NCBI GenBank assembly: GCA_902806595.1
Contig: CADCXC010000005.1
Span: 2,170,001 to 2,234,000, forward strand
Origin: Pyrenopolyporus hunteri
Lineage: Eukaryota > Ascomycota > Sordariomycetes > Xylariales > Hypoxylaceae
Length of the DNA: 64,000 bases
Direction of reading: 5' to 3'
Of this stretch, positions 12,227 through 24,100 are shown piece by piece (the first letter of the stretch is position 1; the number at the start of each line of letters is the position of its first letter). The notes under the pieces were generated by a model. That model was not told the origin of the DNA. It did not search any database and saw nothing but the letters and a program-made list of their open reading frames with translations. The translations under genes were made by a program, and so were the position numbers.

Positions 12227-13519
12227 CTAGATAGCCAGAACCATACATAGTACAGAAATCCAAGGGGCGATACCGATGAAGCCTATGCTGCCTAGAATGC
12301 TCGAAGCGCTGCTTTCCACTAGGACGGGCGTTCCTATCGTCTGCGTCTGGTCGACACTGCAGATGGTAGAACAGACTTGATCGTCTCTTTTCGCCTTTTC
12401 GAAAGGGTTTCGGGGTGTATGAGACATATCCCGCTTGCTCGGCGCCGCCGGCTCAGTTGTGTTATAAACTAACTCGATCCACTGGATCTGGAAAGAGACT
12501 TCGCCACCCACAGACATATTACCAGACCAGGATCCACCACTACGTAGTGTTAGCAAAGCACATTTTAACAGAAACATTCGTGAATTTCTAGCTTGGGAGG
12601 GAGGGACGAGTAGAAAAATCTGGAGGGAAATAATAGAGTTTAATCGCTGAAATACGTACTCTGACCAGGCGTTGAAGATAAGTATGCTAGGATCGCGGGG
12701 CGCCTGGAAAGAGATCGAAGCAACTTCATCGCCGTCGATGTACCAAGTCGTGCTCCCGGGGTTCCAGTCCATCCGATATACAGCCCAATTCGTCCAGTCT
12801 CTCTTATCCGGAATTGTCACGTTCCGGGTAGCTCCCTCAGCATCGAGGCCCGATGGAGTGGAATGGGGCTGATTTGTATACTGGATCCGATTATGAGGGT
12901 CGATCGTTCTAATTTCCAAGTCCGACTCTTGAACCGCAGTAAGATCGGCGTTCGGGTCCATCTCCTTGTACGTAAACATTGCGGTCACTGCACCCGGCGC
13001 GCCTATTGTCCTCGCATACATCCTGGCCGATACGAAATGGAAATTGTGAGCCTTAGATTCAAACTCGCATGTTGACTGAAAATCCTTGAGACGCGCCGTC
13101 CTTAACGTAAGGAACGTGCTTGAGCCGGCATCTTCATCCTTGTTCTCTTCGATGTAGACATTGTTGGGCGAGTGAACCATGAAGACCGTTGCGTCGCTGG
13201 TGCTGCTGTTTAGCGCTCCGGTATTATTCCAGCTCTGTATAGCCCAGTTGTCGGTCCACTCGCTGGTCAGGAAATAACTGCTGGTCGCAACGGCTTGGCT
13301 ACTCTCGTCGGCGTCTTCGATGAGGTTCGGCACGTTAACGTGCTCCAACTTCTCTCGGAAGTCGAAGAACTGGTGAGTCGTGAAGTAGTTGCTGTGGCTC
13401 CCATTGGTAAGATAACAATCGCATTGATCGTTGCTTACTTCGACGTAATCAGCTACGGATGACGGGATTAAGCTATTGACGACCAGAAGTGGCCAGAGAA
13501 GCCTGGAGTAACCCATCAC
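12227..13519 (-). CDS. GH16 family glycoside hydrolase, secreted, probably GPI-anchored
   Basis: Complement of join 12227..12539 and 12660..13519; 390 residues after splicing. A signal peptide covers about 1-23 (ending SSVADYV). The catalytic fold follows, with the GH16 signature ExDxE seen as E198-S-D200-L-E202 (nucleophile and acid/base glutamates). Trp-rich strands such as DWTNWAVYRMDW and TTWYIDGD line the typical cleft. The C-terminus has a Cys pair (CSTIC) and a hydrophobic end without charged residues after it, as in a GPI signal. Such enzymes cut or transfer beta-1,3 or mixed-linked glucans, often in the wall; the substrate cannot be fixed from sequence. The intron (120 nt, GTACGT..TAG, branch TGCTAAC) is a multiple of three and stop-free, so the unspliced frame stays open at 430 residues. 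Splicing restores NAWSDGGSWSG, a conserved GH16 stretch. Confidence 0.92.
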   Translation of the reverse strand: MMGYSRLLWPLLVVNSLIPSSVADYVEVSNDQCDCYLTNGSHSNYFTTHQFFDFREKLEHVNVPNLIEDADESSQAVATSSYFLTSEWTDNWAIQSWNNTGALNSSTSDATVFMVHSPNNVYIEENKDEDAGSSTFLTLRTARLKDFQSTCEFESKAHNFHFVSARMYARTIGAPGAVTAMFTYKEMDPNADLTAVQESDLEIRTIDPHNRIQYTNQPHSTPSGLDAEGATRNVTIPDKRDWTNWAVYRMDWNPGSTTWYIDGDEVASISFQAPRDPSILIFNAWSEYVFQRLNSIISLQIFLLVPPSQARNSRMFLLKCALLTLRSGGSWSGNMSVGGEVSFQIQWIELVYNTTEPAAPSKRDMSHTPRNPFEKAKRDDQVCSTICSVDQTQTIGTPVLVESSASSILGSIGFIGIAPWISVLCMVLAI

Positions 13520-15712
13520 GACGTCCCTTAGCCTATGCCGACGGATATTTCGGCGATAGCTTATCCGACCCGCTCAACACGACGACGCCCAAAAGTTGCG
13601 TAGCTCCTGATCGGCTCTAGGGGGCTAGCTCGAATTCGGGGATCTTGGCTTGTAAATCACGTGTGGTCGGGATCTCGTATATCGGAGGGGGGAAGCATCA
13701 CAGAGCCGGCCTACCTCTGACTTATAGAAAAGACAGAAGACTCGAGCTGAAAGACGAAGAGACATAAGAGAGAAATAAACCATTGGTCGGATCGTCCCCC
13801 GCAACGGACACCGAGATCAAGACACAGGGGTGAGATCATCCAAGGTTTTCGAACGCGTACTTAGGGCCGGATATGAGGCTATGGCTACGTCGTGGTACGG
13901 AAGACAAACCCGTCAAGACGGGTACTATGATGAATGGGGTGAGGATGGTACTAGGGTAGCATCGCCAGATCGGGGAAAGGAATGCTGGATCAGCGGGTAC
14001 GCAGTAAGCTATCGATGCAACATTTCAAACTTCGAGACTGCTGGGGCTGGGTTAATTCTAGCCTATGTATGTGTTGATAATATCCGTGGGATCCCGCCGT
14101 TGGATAAATCATGCGAGTGCAACGCTGCCGTATGCGTTGGAACGTGCCGTGATGTTGAAAGGTTGAAGTTAAGCCACGATAGGGCGACTAAGAAAGGAAC
14201 TAGCTCGAGGATATGCTCGGGAATATGTCCATAGCACATGGACCGCGCAGGGCTGGCGAATCGAAGCTACGACTTACGTGAAACCGCGGGCGGGTGCTAA
14301 CAGCGACGGTTATAACTAGCCAGGTACCTATTGTTAAGTTTATCAACTTTGATAAGATCTCTCAAGTTTGGCGATAGACGATATATCCTCATCATCAGAA
14401 ACTTAGATAATAAAAAAGGAAAAGAGACAGGGAGTTAGGGAGACGGAGAGAAAGAGAGAAACCCGGAAGTCTTGGCCGAGTCGTGGATCGGCATACGACG
14501 AGACAAGATTACCAGGTGTTTGGGTGGTATTATAAGTGTCCGGTTGCATTGAGGTGAAAGGCCTACGATATCCACGGCCCTTGGATTATAACGACTCTTG
14601 CGGTCACTTCTTGGCGCGGCATCTGGCCACCTAGGAACTAAGTATTGAAGAACCATTGAAGAATCGCCTCAGGTCTGGGACGAACGGGCGGGTAGACGAG
14701 CAGCCAGCCCGTTGGGGCGGTGTCTCTGTCCTCGCCGTGAACGTGAAGGGCTGAGAGGGCCTGGAGCGTCGAAGTGGAGTGGGAGGCCCTATTCTTCATG
14801 CGAGGGCTATTCTGTGTGTGTTGTACGGCATGCAAGGGTTAATTAACCGGGCCTGTTATGTAGGCCTTTCAAGCCACAAGTGCGTCCTGTGGTGGCCGGG
14901 CGGACGAGGTGAGCTGCAAGATTCAATATTTATGTGTAAGCATCGTGGCTTTTCTTGCTTCTACGTAATTTCTTCCTCGTTGTAGCGAAGGAAGACATGG
15001 TAGTATAGGCGCTTATATAAATGCTCTCAGCCTACCTAAGTGTACGATGTAACGACCTGATCGATTTTGAGATGTAATTATAAGCCTGCTTTGTACGGAT
15101 ATCGGATAGATCTGAGATGGGGTGACTGACGATCTCTCTGTATGGTGGGCCAGGAGAATGGGATGTAAGTCCGGACTGGGCTTAAACGCCGGCGTAATGT
15201 TTAGGTATAGATCAAATGGGTACCTGGGTACGTGTCACATTACCTAGGTAAGCGGCTACCTCTGACGTGCCTGAGGTACCTACCTACCTAGTGTACGTGC
15301 CTTGCTCCTTCGGATGGTTAGGTCCACCTATATACATGTAGGTACCGACGCCGGAAATGGACATGTACCATTACGTAATAGCTGACAGGGCCGCTTTAAC
15401 CGAAGTTCTCCCACTTGCCGATAACCGATAAGAGAATTCCAGAAGACTCGCATTCGAAGGAGCTCCCGACGATGCGTTCAACTCGCTATCACTATTTTGT
15501 ACTTGGCCTCGTCTCAGAATCGATTCAATTACGGTAACACCCCTTGTAGAACCGCAATTCGTCCTGGCTCATTAGTCAGGATGTGTTCTCTCCGACTCCT
15601 CTCCATCGACTAAGTCGCAGTAGCTGCTTATAATAACATTTTTCTCTTCAATAGAAAAAGGGAAATAAACGTTTTAAAGGAATAAGGAATTAAAAGAGAC
15701 TGGTCGCAAAAC
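13520..15712. other. Gene-free interval between the GH16 and WW-domain genes
   Basis: This is the shared upstream region of two divergent genes, about 2.2 kb long. A frame of 134 codons at 13830-14234 begins with GTG rather than ATG, has no recognisable domain, and I do not call it. TAGG/CCTA motifs cluster near 15240-15350. A short A-rich tract (about 15650-15700) precedes the WW-gene ATG. Confidence 0.55.
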
Positions 15713-16612
15713 ATGTCAGCTTCGCCTACGTCACCTGGCTCGTCCGAAGTGGCTGCTGATCAGCCCAAGGATACCGATATCTTAAACGAACCCCTGTCCG
15801 GGCCTCAACCGCCGTCTCAGGACGCAAATCACGACGATCATCCCGCGAGGTCCAAGTCTCCCGAGCCCAGGACCGCCAGCCCTGCGCCCGCATCTCCGAG
15901 CAAGTCGCCCTCGCCCGCATCGCAGGAGTCGGGCGAGGTATCGCCCACCCGCTCTCCCGAACCCGGCGGCGGCGTCGCCGCTGAGTCCAGCGCTCCGCCC
16001 CTCCCGAACGAACCGCCGCCCGCGGCCGACGACGACGGCTGGGACTTCCACTGGGACGCGACGCACCAGGCGTACTTTTTCTACAACCGATTCACCGGCG
16101 AGAGCACGTGGGAGAACCCGCGACTAGCGAAGGGCGCCTCGGCCTCGACGTCGCAAGCACAAGCACAAGGGCAAGCGGTCGCGGTCGCCGCCGCCGAACC
16201 CCCGAAGAACGAGCGACTGCCTGCGGGCGGGTACAACCCGGCGATCCACGGGGACTACGACCCGAACGCGTGGTACGCGAAGGGGGCGGAGGAGGAGGAG
16301 AACAGCAATAAGGGCGGGGAGCAAGGGGGGCCGTCGGTCGTGGACGCGTACGCGGCGATCGGCTCGTTCAACCGGTTCACGGGGCGGTGGCAGGGCGCGG
16401 AGCAGAACCCGGAGCGGTACAACGACGAGGCCAAGTCGCGGAAGCAGATGAACGCCTTCTTCGACGTCGACGCCGCGGCCAACTCCCACGACGGCCGGAG
16501 CCTCAAGGCCGAGCGCGCCGGCAAGAAGCCGACCAAGGCGGAGCTCAAGCAGTTCAAGGAGAAGCGCCGCGCCAAGAAGGAGGAGAAGAGGCGCGCCTGG
16601 CTCCGGGACTAA
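15713..16612 (+). CDS. WW-domain protein, probably nuclear
   Basis: A single exon encodes 299 residues. The first 105 are Ser/Pro-rich with many SP sites (likely disordered and phosphorylated). A WW domain lies at about 108-140 (GWDFHWDATHQAYFFYNR.. then TWENP); both signature tryptophans and the final proline are present, so it should bind proline-rich ligands. Around 220-235 the chain repeats a WW-hairpin-like piece, FNRFTGRW, close to YNRFTGEST in the domain. The C-terminus is a Lys/Arg/Glu-rich helix ending KKEEKRRAWLRD, which resembles a nuclear-targeting coiled region. Such proteins often act in splicing or transcription, but the partner is unknown. An AATAAA lies at 16722-16727, 110 nt past the stop. 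The start follows an in-leader stop-rich stretch; no intron is needed. Confidence 0.85.
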   Translation: MSASPTSPGSSEVAADQPKDTDILNEPLSGPQPPSQDANHDDHPARSKSPEPRTASPAPASPSKSPSPASQESGEVSPTRSPEPGGGVAAESSAPPLPNEPPPAADDDGWDFHWDATHQAYFFYNRFTGESTWENPRLAKGASASTSQAQAQGQAVAVAAAEPPKNERLPAGGYNPAIHGDYDPNAWYAKGAEEEENSNKGGEQGGPSVVDAYAAIGSFNRFTGRWQGAEQNPERYNDEAKSRKQMNAFFDVDAAANSHDGRSLKAERAGKKPTKAELKQFKEKRRAKKEEKRRAWLRD

Positions 16613-17891
16613 GGCTACCTTAGGTAGTTAGGTAGGCTACCTGGTACTTACCTAGGCTAAGGTACGGTACCGCTGAGTTTAAGGGGTAGCTAGTCTGGAG
16701 CCGCGTGTTTTCCTAGAAGAAAATAAAGAGGTCCGAGCTACCCTTACGCTGGGTACTAGGTGTTTAGAGTGCCCGCGGATAGCTACATGGGCGGTGCATC
16801 GAAGACACGGCGTTCAATGGCACTATACAAAGTTCAACATACGGGAGCTGCGCGGAGGGTAGATAGATAGATGGATGGATGGATGGATGGATGGATAGTG
16901 ACGCCCTATGAAAGGGATTGCCGTCCTACGTTGCATATTCGAAGTTGTGGATGGATGCGTGCATTGCATTTGCCGGAGAGTTCGCTCGGCTCGTTCTGGA
17001 TCATATACAGATGGGCTTGGGCAGAGTGAGCTTATTTACTTGCCCAGAGGTGTTAAACTCATTATCGCATTTTTTTTCTTATATACCCCGAATTATAAAC
17101 CGTTCACGACCTATCTACTAGATAGCCATGGATGCCTCGATCGTAACGCCGCGATCTGGAGTAATTACCTTTCCGCCGGTACCATAAACAAAGTTCTATA
17201 TATCCCTTATGCTTGCCTATATGTAGCATACCTCGCCCTCGCAGTTTAATGACGGATCATATTTATCTAAACTTTCGAAGCCCCCCGGTCCGCTTTCGAT
17301 TATACCATCCGATCTATTCCAGTAGGTATCTGGTCGACGTTACATCCCCATTCGGCCTACGGAACGACATAACTCTTCCTATGGGCGAATCCTCCGTGAA
17401 AGAAAAATAAAGTTCCTTGTTCCGATGATAAACGCCGCAAGCTTATCTCCAACGGTGCTATTTCACAAGTGCCTATTATCTCGCTTCAGGTAACATCAGA
17501 ACTTTTAAATAACTCGGTATCTAATAAGGAAGTGCCTATCAAAGAACACATAATAGCCTTAGCAAATTAACATGAGCAATAACGAGCTCGCGTGCTCGGC
17601 GGCTATCAACCCCCACGACGACAAGTGTCTTCACTTTATAGTGATTACGCGGTCTCTATGTGCGGCTAAGCGACTGGCGTGCCTTGCGTCTGTCTGTACG
17701 ATAAGGCAATTAATTTCTAAATATGGCCGCTGCATCTCCGGCCCCCTGTCTGCGGTAGGTAGATAGGTAGTTTGTACAAGATAGCGCCATCTGAAATACT
17801 ATTACCCGGAACAGGGCGGCGATCTTGCCAAGTTTCCGAGTGCGACGCTAGAGGTGACAGATGATCGGAGCAAAAGCCTATTCGCCGGGCC
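16613..17891. other. Gene-free interval between the WW gene and RIX1
   Basis: This is the intergenic space between two convergent genes. It begins with a TAGG/CCTA cluster at 16616-16663, has a GATG tetranucleotide run at 16861-16898, and otherwise shows nothing I can assign. Frames of 60-113 codons here have no recognisable content. Confidence 0.6.
16861..16898. repeat. GATA/GATG microsatellite
   Basis: Three GATA-type units are followed by about seven GATG units. It is a simple tetranucleotide repeat in the 3' flank of the WW-domain gene. Confidence 0.9.
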
Positions 17892-20306
17892 CTAAGCTTC
17901 CTCTCCTCCGTCGAAGTCGTCATCGTCGTCTTCTTCCTCCTCGTCCACATCGAGCTCCATATTCAAGTGGACACTTTCGGTATCGCTGTCCTCCTCTTCC
18001 ACTCCCACCCTATCCGTCCTGGGAATTTGACTCGGCGCATTGATAGTAGCCGGTGTCGGTACACTGGTCGTTGTCGTGTCGATCTCGACCCGTTTCGAGG
18101 CAGCAATATCGGCGTCCTCGTTCTTCCGCTTGAGCGAGTTGGTTGGCGTCGGGAGTCGCACGACAGTGGTATGTTCTTCCTCGGACCTGATGACCGTCTC
18201 TGGCGGTGTCTTTTGGAGGAACGGGTTCTGAGATTTTACTGCAGCTTTGGCGGCTTGCTCCGGAGAAGAATCCGAGAGTAATTCAACGGGTTTGGTTTCT
18301 ATAACTGGAGATTCTAGGGGAGCAGAATAAGAACTTTCGAATGACAGGCCGAACGAGTAACCGTTGGTCGAATGTGCCCCCTCCGCAACATCCTCAGTTG
18401 GTGCATCATCAACATCCATAAAGTCGTTCTTAGACCCCGTTGCAAAAGGCCGAAAATTGAAGCGCAGTACCTCCACACTCTCATCGTGTGGAAACTGCTG
18501 AGAAAGGTAAGGTAATATGACTGGCGGCGTTCTGCCGCTCTTATCTCGCGCCGGGTGTAGCACGCTCGCCAACTGCGCGTCCCTATTTCTACATAGGACA
18601 GCTGTTCTTAGCATATGAGCCCGAAGAGAGGACGGGATATGCTGCTGAGGTAGATGGCTAAAGAGAGTTGTTAAGAGCGCTGCCGCCGCTGATATGTGCT
18701 CCGCGCTTAACGAGACGGAGATAGGTTCCTCGTCGGCGCTGTTCCCAAGGAAAGCGTCGACGTTCTGGCTAGTGGATTTGGCTTTCAGCCCATTCTGGGT
18801 AGAAGCCGATTGTTTGGGGTGCTTAAGATGGCCACTAGATCCTAGGAGGTCCCGGCAACATGCTTTGATGACGAGAGTCAGGCTTTCGACGGTAGGCTTC
18901 GCTAATGTTGGCCCGCAGAGTTGGAGGATCTCCTTAGTTAGGAGGAAGGTTGTCGCCCGGATTTCAGGTAGACGATAGCTCGACTCAAACATTCGTAGCA
19001 ACTGCTCTAGTGATACCTGGCTTACTGGCACGAAATTTCTTCGTAGTCGCTGTGCTATAACGAGTAGCAATCTCGCTGAAGCAAGTTGAATGTCTGGGAA
19101 TACTGCCCATAGTTCGTCTCTTTCTTCCCTACCAACGGCCGGATTCATTTGAATCGAAGCCAACTTCTCTTTTCCAGGAATCGGCGGCGTGATTGAGGAA
19201 ATCCTTGTAACAATATCAACTATCGCGCTGACTGGAATAGTGATATCTGTTTTCGTACGGCAGCGAATATATTCGCCGATAAAATCAAGCAAGCCAATTA
19301 TTCTCTCGCTGCCCGCATATATGCCAACCCAAGGAGGCAGCTGATCCGGACCGGAACCGCCACCCTGGGGATCCTTATCGAAGTCAATTTTTTGCGGCGT
19401 GGGGCCTGGTTCGTGACCAGATACAGGTTCCCAATTCTCTTGAACTGCTCGGAAGACCTGTCCAGCAGTGGAATGGAATGTTCTAATGAGCCCGTCTAAA
19501 TGTTTTGCCCATTCGGTTGAATCCCCGCCCTTTACGGCAGTCATATGTAACCTTACTGCGAGACGCCGACTGCTTGTCTGTAGAGATGAAGGGACGATTA
19601 TACTATCAGAGACAGTGGGTGCAATATATGGTCGTGTTTCGGCCCTGAATTTCGGGGCGGACTGGCGCAAGGTAGTAGGATATAATGGAGTTATAGTTGA
19701 GAGGCCCTCGAACATAGTCTCAATGAGACTATTAGGTATTTTGGCGGCCTTGCTAGACGCGGGGGGCTTCAAGATCTGAAGACACGCAGTTGCAAACGTA
19801 GGAAGGGTAGGCGTAACGATCTCCCGTACTAACGTCGGGTACGCATGCATTAAAGAGTATATCTTTACAAGGGTCACAATGCACAGGTCCTTGACGACTG
19901 CTGGGTCTTTTCTCTACTTCCTGTAAGTGGCTTTACCAGTACTGGACGGATGAGAACTTACTTGAAGCACAGATAAGAGCCCCCTGACCCATGTCTCGGA
20001 CGTTCGAAGACACTCCCAGCCGCCGGTCTCTACGGCCGCTTTTACCAATGCAACACCAACGAAGCGGCCTTGGGTGGTTCTGCCATTGAGAAGCGTAGAG
20101 ATTTGGGTCTTTAGCTTATGCACAAGAATTGCCGATTCAGACGAACTATCTGATGTCTTCGCCTCGTGTGGCTTGGATAAAGGCTCTTGACAACGCAGTA
20201 AGTCTTTGAGGAGGGAAGGCAGTAGAGCAGGAAGCTGTTCTACCTTGGTGACCGTCAGCCTCCGGCAGAGGCTGCGGAGCTCAGGCGGAAGTGCAGAAAA
20301 CGTCAT
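17892..20306 (-). CDS. RIX1: Pre-rRNA-processing protein Rix1 (Ipi2)
   Basis: Complement of join 17892..19913 and 19962..20306; 788 residues. The N-terminal helical-repeat region (about 10-220, starting LPPELRSLCRRLT and including GRFVGVALVKAAVETGGWECL) is the Rix1 signature. The C-terminal third is low-complexity, contains KRKNE and ends in a run of Asp/Glu (about 765-788), typical of nucleolar ribosome-assembly factors. In yeast the Rix1-Ipi1-Ipi3 complex acts on pre-60S particles in ITS2 processing and recruits the Rea1/Mdn1 ATPase. The 48-nt intron begins GTAAGT. Only the acceptor GGAAGTAG keeps the frame (VLQ then RKDPAVVKDLCIVTLVK); the nearer CAG, 7 nt earlier, would shift it and give a 41-nt intron. 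A frame starting at the GTG of 19877 is just part of exon 2. The gene is divergent from YPP1. Confidence 0.87.
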
Positions 20307-21102
20307 GACTGGAGAGCTCTGTCTTGGTAGTGGCTCTGTCTGGAATATGAGTCGCGGCCGAGTAAAGATCGCGATTATACAAAGAGCTGTAAGTGGTTGC
20401 GCTATCCCGTCTCCTCAAGACCTGTGTAGGTAGTTCGGAGCTTGAGCTGCTTCATGCGCGCTTCCACAGATCTCATACGAGAGGTCAGCTATCGCATGCG
20501 TAGTCGGTCGCGCTACATATGCTACCGAGTGGAAAGCCCAGGAGCGAATTTTGTGTATAGATCGGGGGCCATAGAATGAGCTCCTCAACTATACCGCCGG
20601 TAATTATTGGGATTAAGGGAGTATAGGTGGTAAATAAGGAGAGTTTCTAACTTGAGCTTTCTGATGGAAACGAAAAAGTTACACGGGACTATTTTTCTCG
20701 TCTTCGTTATCGATAAACTTTTTAGCGGACCTGCATCATTAGCGTCGTTAGCGTCGTTAGGAGCAGCTCTTTCAGGGCTGCCGGGTCGGAAAGCCGTGAC
20801 CATCACATCATCTTAATTGCATAGGAAGGAGTCATATATGACGCAAACGAGGCAACTACCTTATAACAGGGCTATGACATACCGCATTTTCTCCTGGACG
20901 TCGCCAAGGAACTTTTAATTTGCTGGCCGCGACTCCGGATTCGAGGCTCCTATTTCAATACCAACCCGATCCTGGGTATAGTACCGACAATTCGGTCCAT
21001 ATAACAGTAGCGAAACGCCCGCACTAATCACTTATTCGGCCGATATGATATTCGAGAGTTCGATTGACCAGTACCGCGTTTGCTCAGACCTCGATCATCA
21101 GC
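20307..21102. promoter_or_regulatory. Divergent promoter of RIX1 and YPP1
   Basis: About 0.8 kb lies between the two start codons. It contains three near-perfect copies of TTAGCGTCG head to tail (20739-20760) and short AT-rich patches. No confident core promoter element is visible. Frames in it are short and unassigned. Confidence 0.5.
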
Positions 21103-24100
21103 ATGAGTGTTAGTCTCCCCTATTCCTAACGGCCACCGCCGCTCGGCTGCTCATCTAACCCGTTCTAGAAATCGAGCAAGGTAGTGCAATACTTAAGTCG
21201 GCTGGAAGACGCTAGGTGCGAGGGAAGATGGGACGATGTACCGGAGCTTGTGCGGAAAGTCCGTAAGCATGCCACAGATAGGTTATGTATGATGCCGATA
21301 CTCTTCTTCCTCTCGGGGCTGCTCCTAATATAACGGCTTACCATAGGCCTAACGACAACCGCCGAGATCGAACACGCTATCATCAAAGCTTCCCAGAAGA
21401 AAAAGTCCGAGTCTCGGCCTTCGACCGCTGTCTCTTCCTCAGATCTAGATATTACACAACTAGTACCCAGATTACTTAGTGCGATTGATGCCGAGACTTC
21501 GTACACCGAGGATAAATATCAAGCTCAAGTATGCGTGGGTTGGCTCTATTGGACTGTCGGCGAGTATACCGCCGCCTCTACACGGTTGCCGCAGAGCCTA
21601 GAAAACGACGTGGCGCAGCTCGATCAGCTCAATGGCATCTCCGAATGGACCTGGGTGTGTTCTCTTAAGGCTGCGTACCTGAGGGCTAACTGCCTCGCAC
21701 GGAATAACGAAAGAGTTGCGGCGCTCGGTGTCTTTGAATCAGCGCTAACCTCCCTATCACATGTGTGGGCCAGCCAGAAGGGACGGAAGCAGTTGCGGTT
21801 CTGGGCTGAACTGTTCTTGACCGAATTCTGCATGCTACAAGCCCAAGCCCTAGAAAAAGGAGAGAAAAGCCTCGAGGACCCCAACTCATTAGCGCCATTC
21901 CGTTCTTGGGCCAAGTACTGGGAAGCGTCTAAGGCCCAAGGCTCACCTCTCGTCGGTGGCTATGGATTTCGCGGGGCCGTACCGAGAAGGAGGGTGTGGA
22001 ACGAGTACTACGCCGCTATCTCGGGGATTTTACAGCAGGACTTGCCGTTCCCAACAGGCTTCGTCGGCGTCACCAATGAAGCGTCAGCTCGGAATCAGCT
22101 CCGGACAGAACTGAAGAAAGTGGAAACGGCCTATGAAGGGTTGCTTCTAAGCGAAACTTCGTTCCCACGGGCAGAGGAGCAGAGGCAAGAAGTGGAAGAT
22201 TTCGTCGCAGCTGTGATGAAGAACTGGAGCGTACTTAGTGGTCGTGATTGGCACGAACAGGATCTTGGGCCCGGCGGCAAGGAAGGCCTCAGTCGCGGGA
22301 TATTGGACATCCTTTACCGAGCTGCGACGAAAACCTTTCATTCTACCGCTATATTGCGGTATCTCTTTACCGTTCACCTTTCGGTTGCCGAATTCGATCT
22401 AGCTTTTGATGCCTTCGATTCTTACCTAGAAATTGTTAAAAAGGGGAAAGCCCGCGTGGATAAGACAGGCCATCAGGAGCCAAGCCTCGACGATGATGCG
22501 ACGGTCCTGGAAACTATTTCCCAAGCCATAACGGCCCTTTGCAAATATGGCTCCCGGGACGCCGCAGAAAAGGCGCATGGATTGGGAGCCGAGTTAGAAG
22601 AGATGCTCCAGAAACTGCCGGCGCCTCTCCCTAACGCACAAGATAACATTTCGACGCTGGTCGAGGAGGACGGAAACGGCGACGTATTACACCCGAGAAT
22701 GTCGTCTAGGGTGTATGCTTTAGCTTGGCAAGCTATTGGTATTTCACAAGCACAATGGGCACGAACGACTTTCGACGCATCTATACGAACAGAAACTCAG
22801 AGCAAGGCCATCCGAAGCTTCCAAAAGTCCTTATCGCCAGAGAACGGGAACCCGACGGACGTCAGGACTCTATTCACTCTCGGCCTATTACTAGCTGAGC
22901 AAAGAGAACTGACCGCGGCCATTGATATTGTTAAAGCTGCACTGATGTCTAATAAAAAGGCCGGAGAACAGTCGCTCGGGTCGGGGTCATACTGGCGGGA
23001 ACGCTCCTTGATACCTCTATGGCACCTTCTCGCACTCCTTCTAAGTGCTAGGCAAGATTTTATAATGGCCGCTAGGGCCTGCGAGGGCGCCTTCGAACAG
23101 TTTGACGATCCAACTGTTCTTTTCGGCTCGCAAAATTTACAGGGCGCGTTCCGGAGCGAGCACCTTAACGAGGCGGAAGCTCGGAACGAGAAGGCCCAGG
23201 CTAAAGGGCTCGTCGATGAAATGGATGATCTCGAGAAAGAGGGCATGATCGAAGTCAAGATGACGCAGCTTGCCCTGCTAGAGCTATTAGAAGGGCCCGA
23301 AGTCGCCGTGAATGCCAGCCACGAATTATTAGTCCTTTACACGAGGCTGTTTGGCGGCTTCCAGCCCAGGGCGCCGGTTACAACTCAAAAGTCTACGATG
23401 GAGGTCCCCAAAAGCTCGGCTGGCACGATAAAAACCATTCGCGGCAGCTTCTTTGGTAGTAAACCGGAAAGATCGTCTCGTACTCTTAGGCAGGCCAGCG
23501 TTTCGGAGAGTGGCGCGTCCGCTGCCTTGCCGGAAAGACCTCAGACTACTCAGACGACCGTTAGCACTGCCACCACGGCTCCCGCGATACAGGTTACTAA
23601 GGAAAACGCCGAGGGCGGAGAAGGTCGGCGGTCTAGGAGATCGTCGAGCGTCCGCGGACGTAGCGATTCGACTAGGCGGAATAGTTTAAAGAAGCGAGAG
23701 CCGAGCGCCCAGCCGCGGCGGGCGTCTACCAGCTCAGGCCCGCCCCGCGCGCCAACCGTCGTAGACGGCGACGACTTCTACACGCCGTTGCCTGACGGAA
23801 CACAGGAGCGGGTCGACTTTTTCGCGTTGAGTAGCAAGAGCGATGTATCTAGGCAACAGTCGTTTTCTAAGGGCCGTGGACTACGTCGCTTTGATTCTAC
23901 AGCATCCTCGGCCAGGGGGTCTGCTAATGATTCGGATGGTATCCTTGATTCGCTTTCGCCGCCTAATTCACTGCCTATAGTGCAATTCCCCAAGGAGCAA
24001 ATCAAACGGCAAAGGCAGACCATACTTATAAAAGTATGGTTAATGATCGCCGCGTTCTATCGTCGCGCCAAAATGTATGCCGACGCTAACGGTGCGATTG

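Noticed and set aside
13830..14234. 134-codon frame upstream of the WW gene
   Set aside because: It opens with GTG, has no recognisable domain or splice context and lies in promoter-like DNA.
19921..19961. Alternative RIX1 intron ending at the first CAG
   Set aside because: It would be 41 nt and would shift the conserved KDPAVVKDLC frame.
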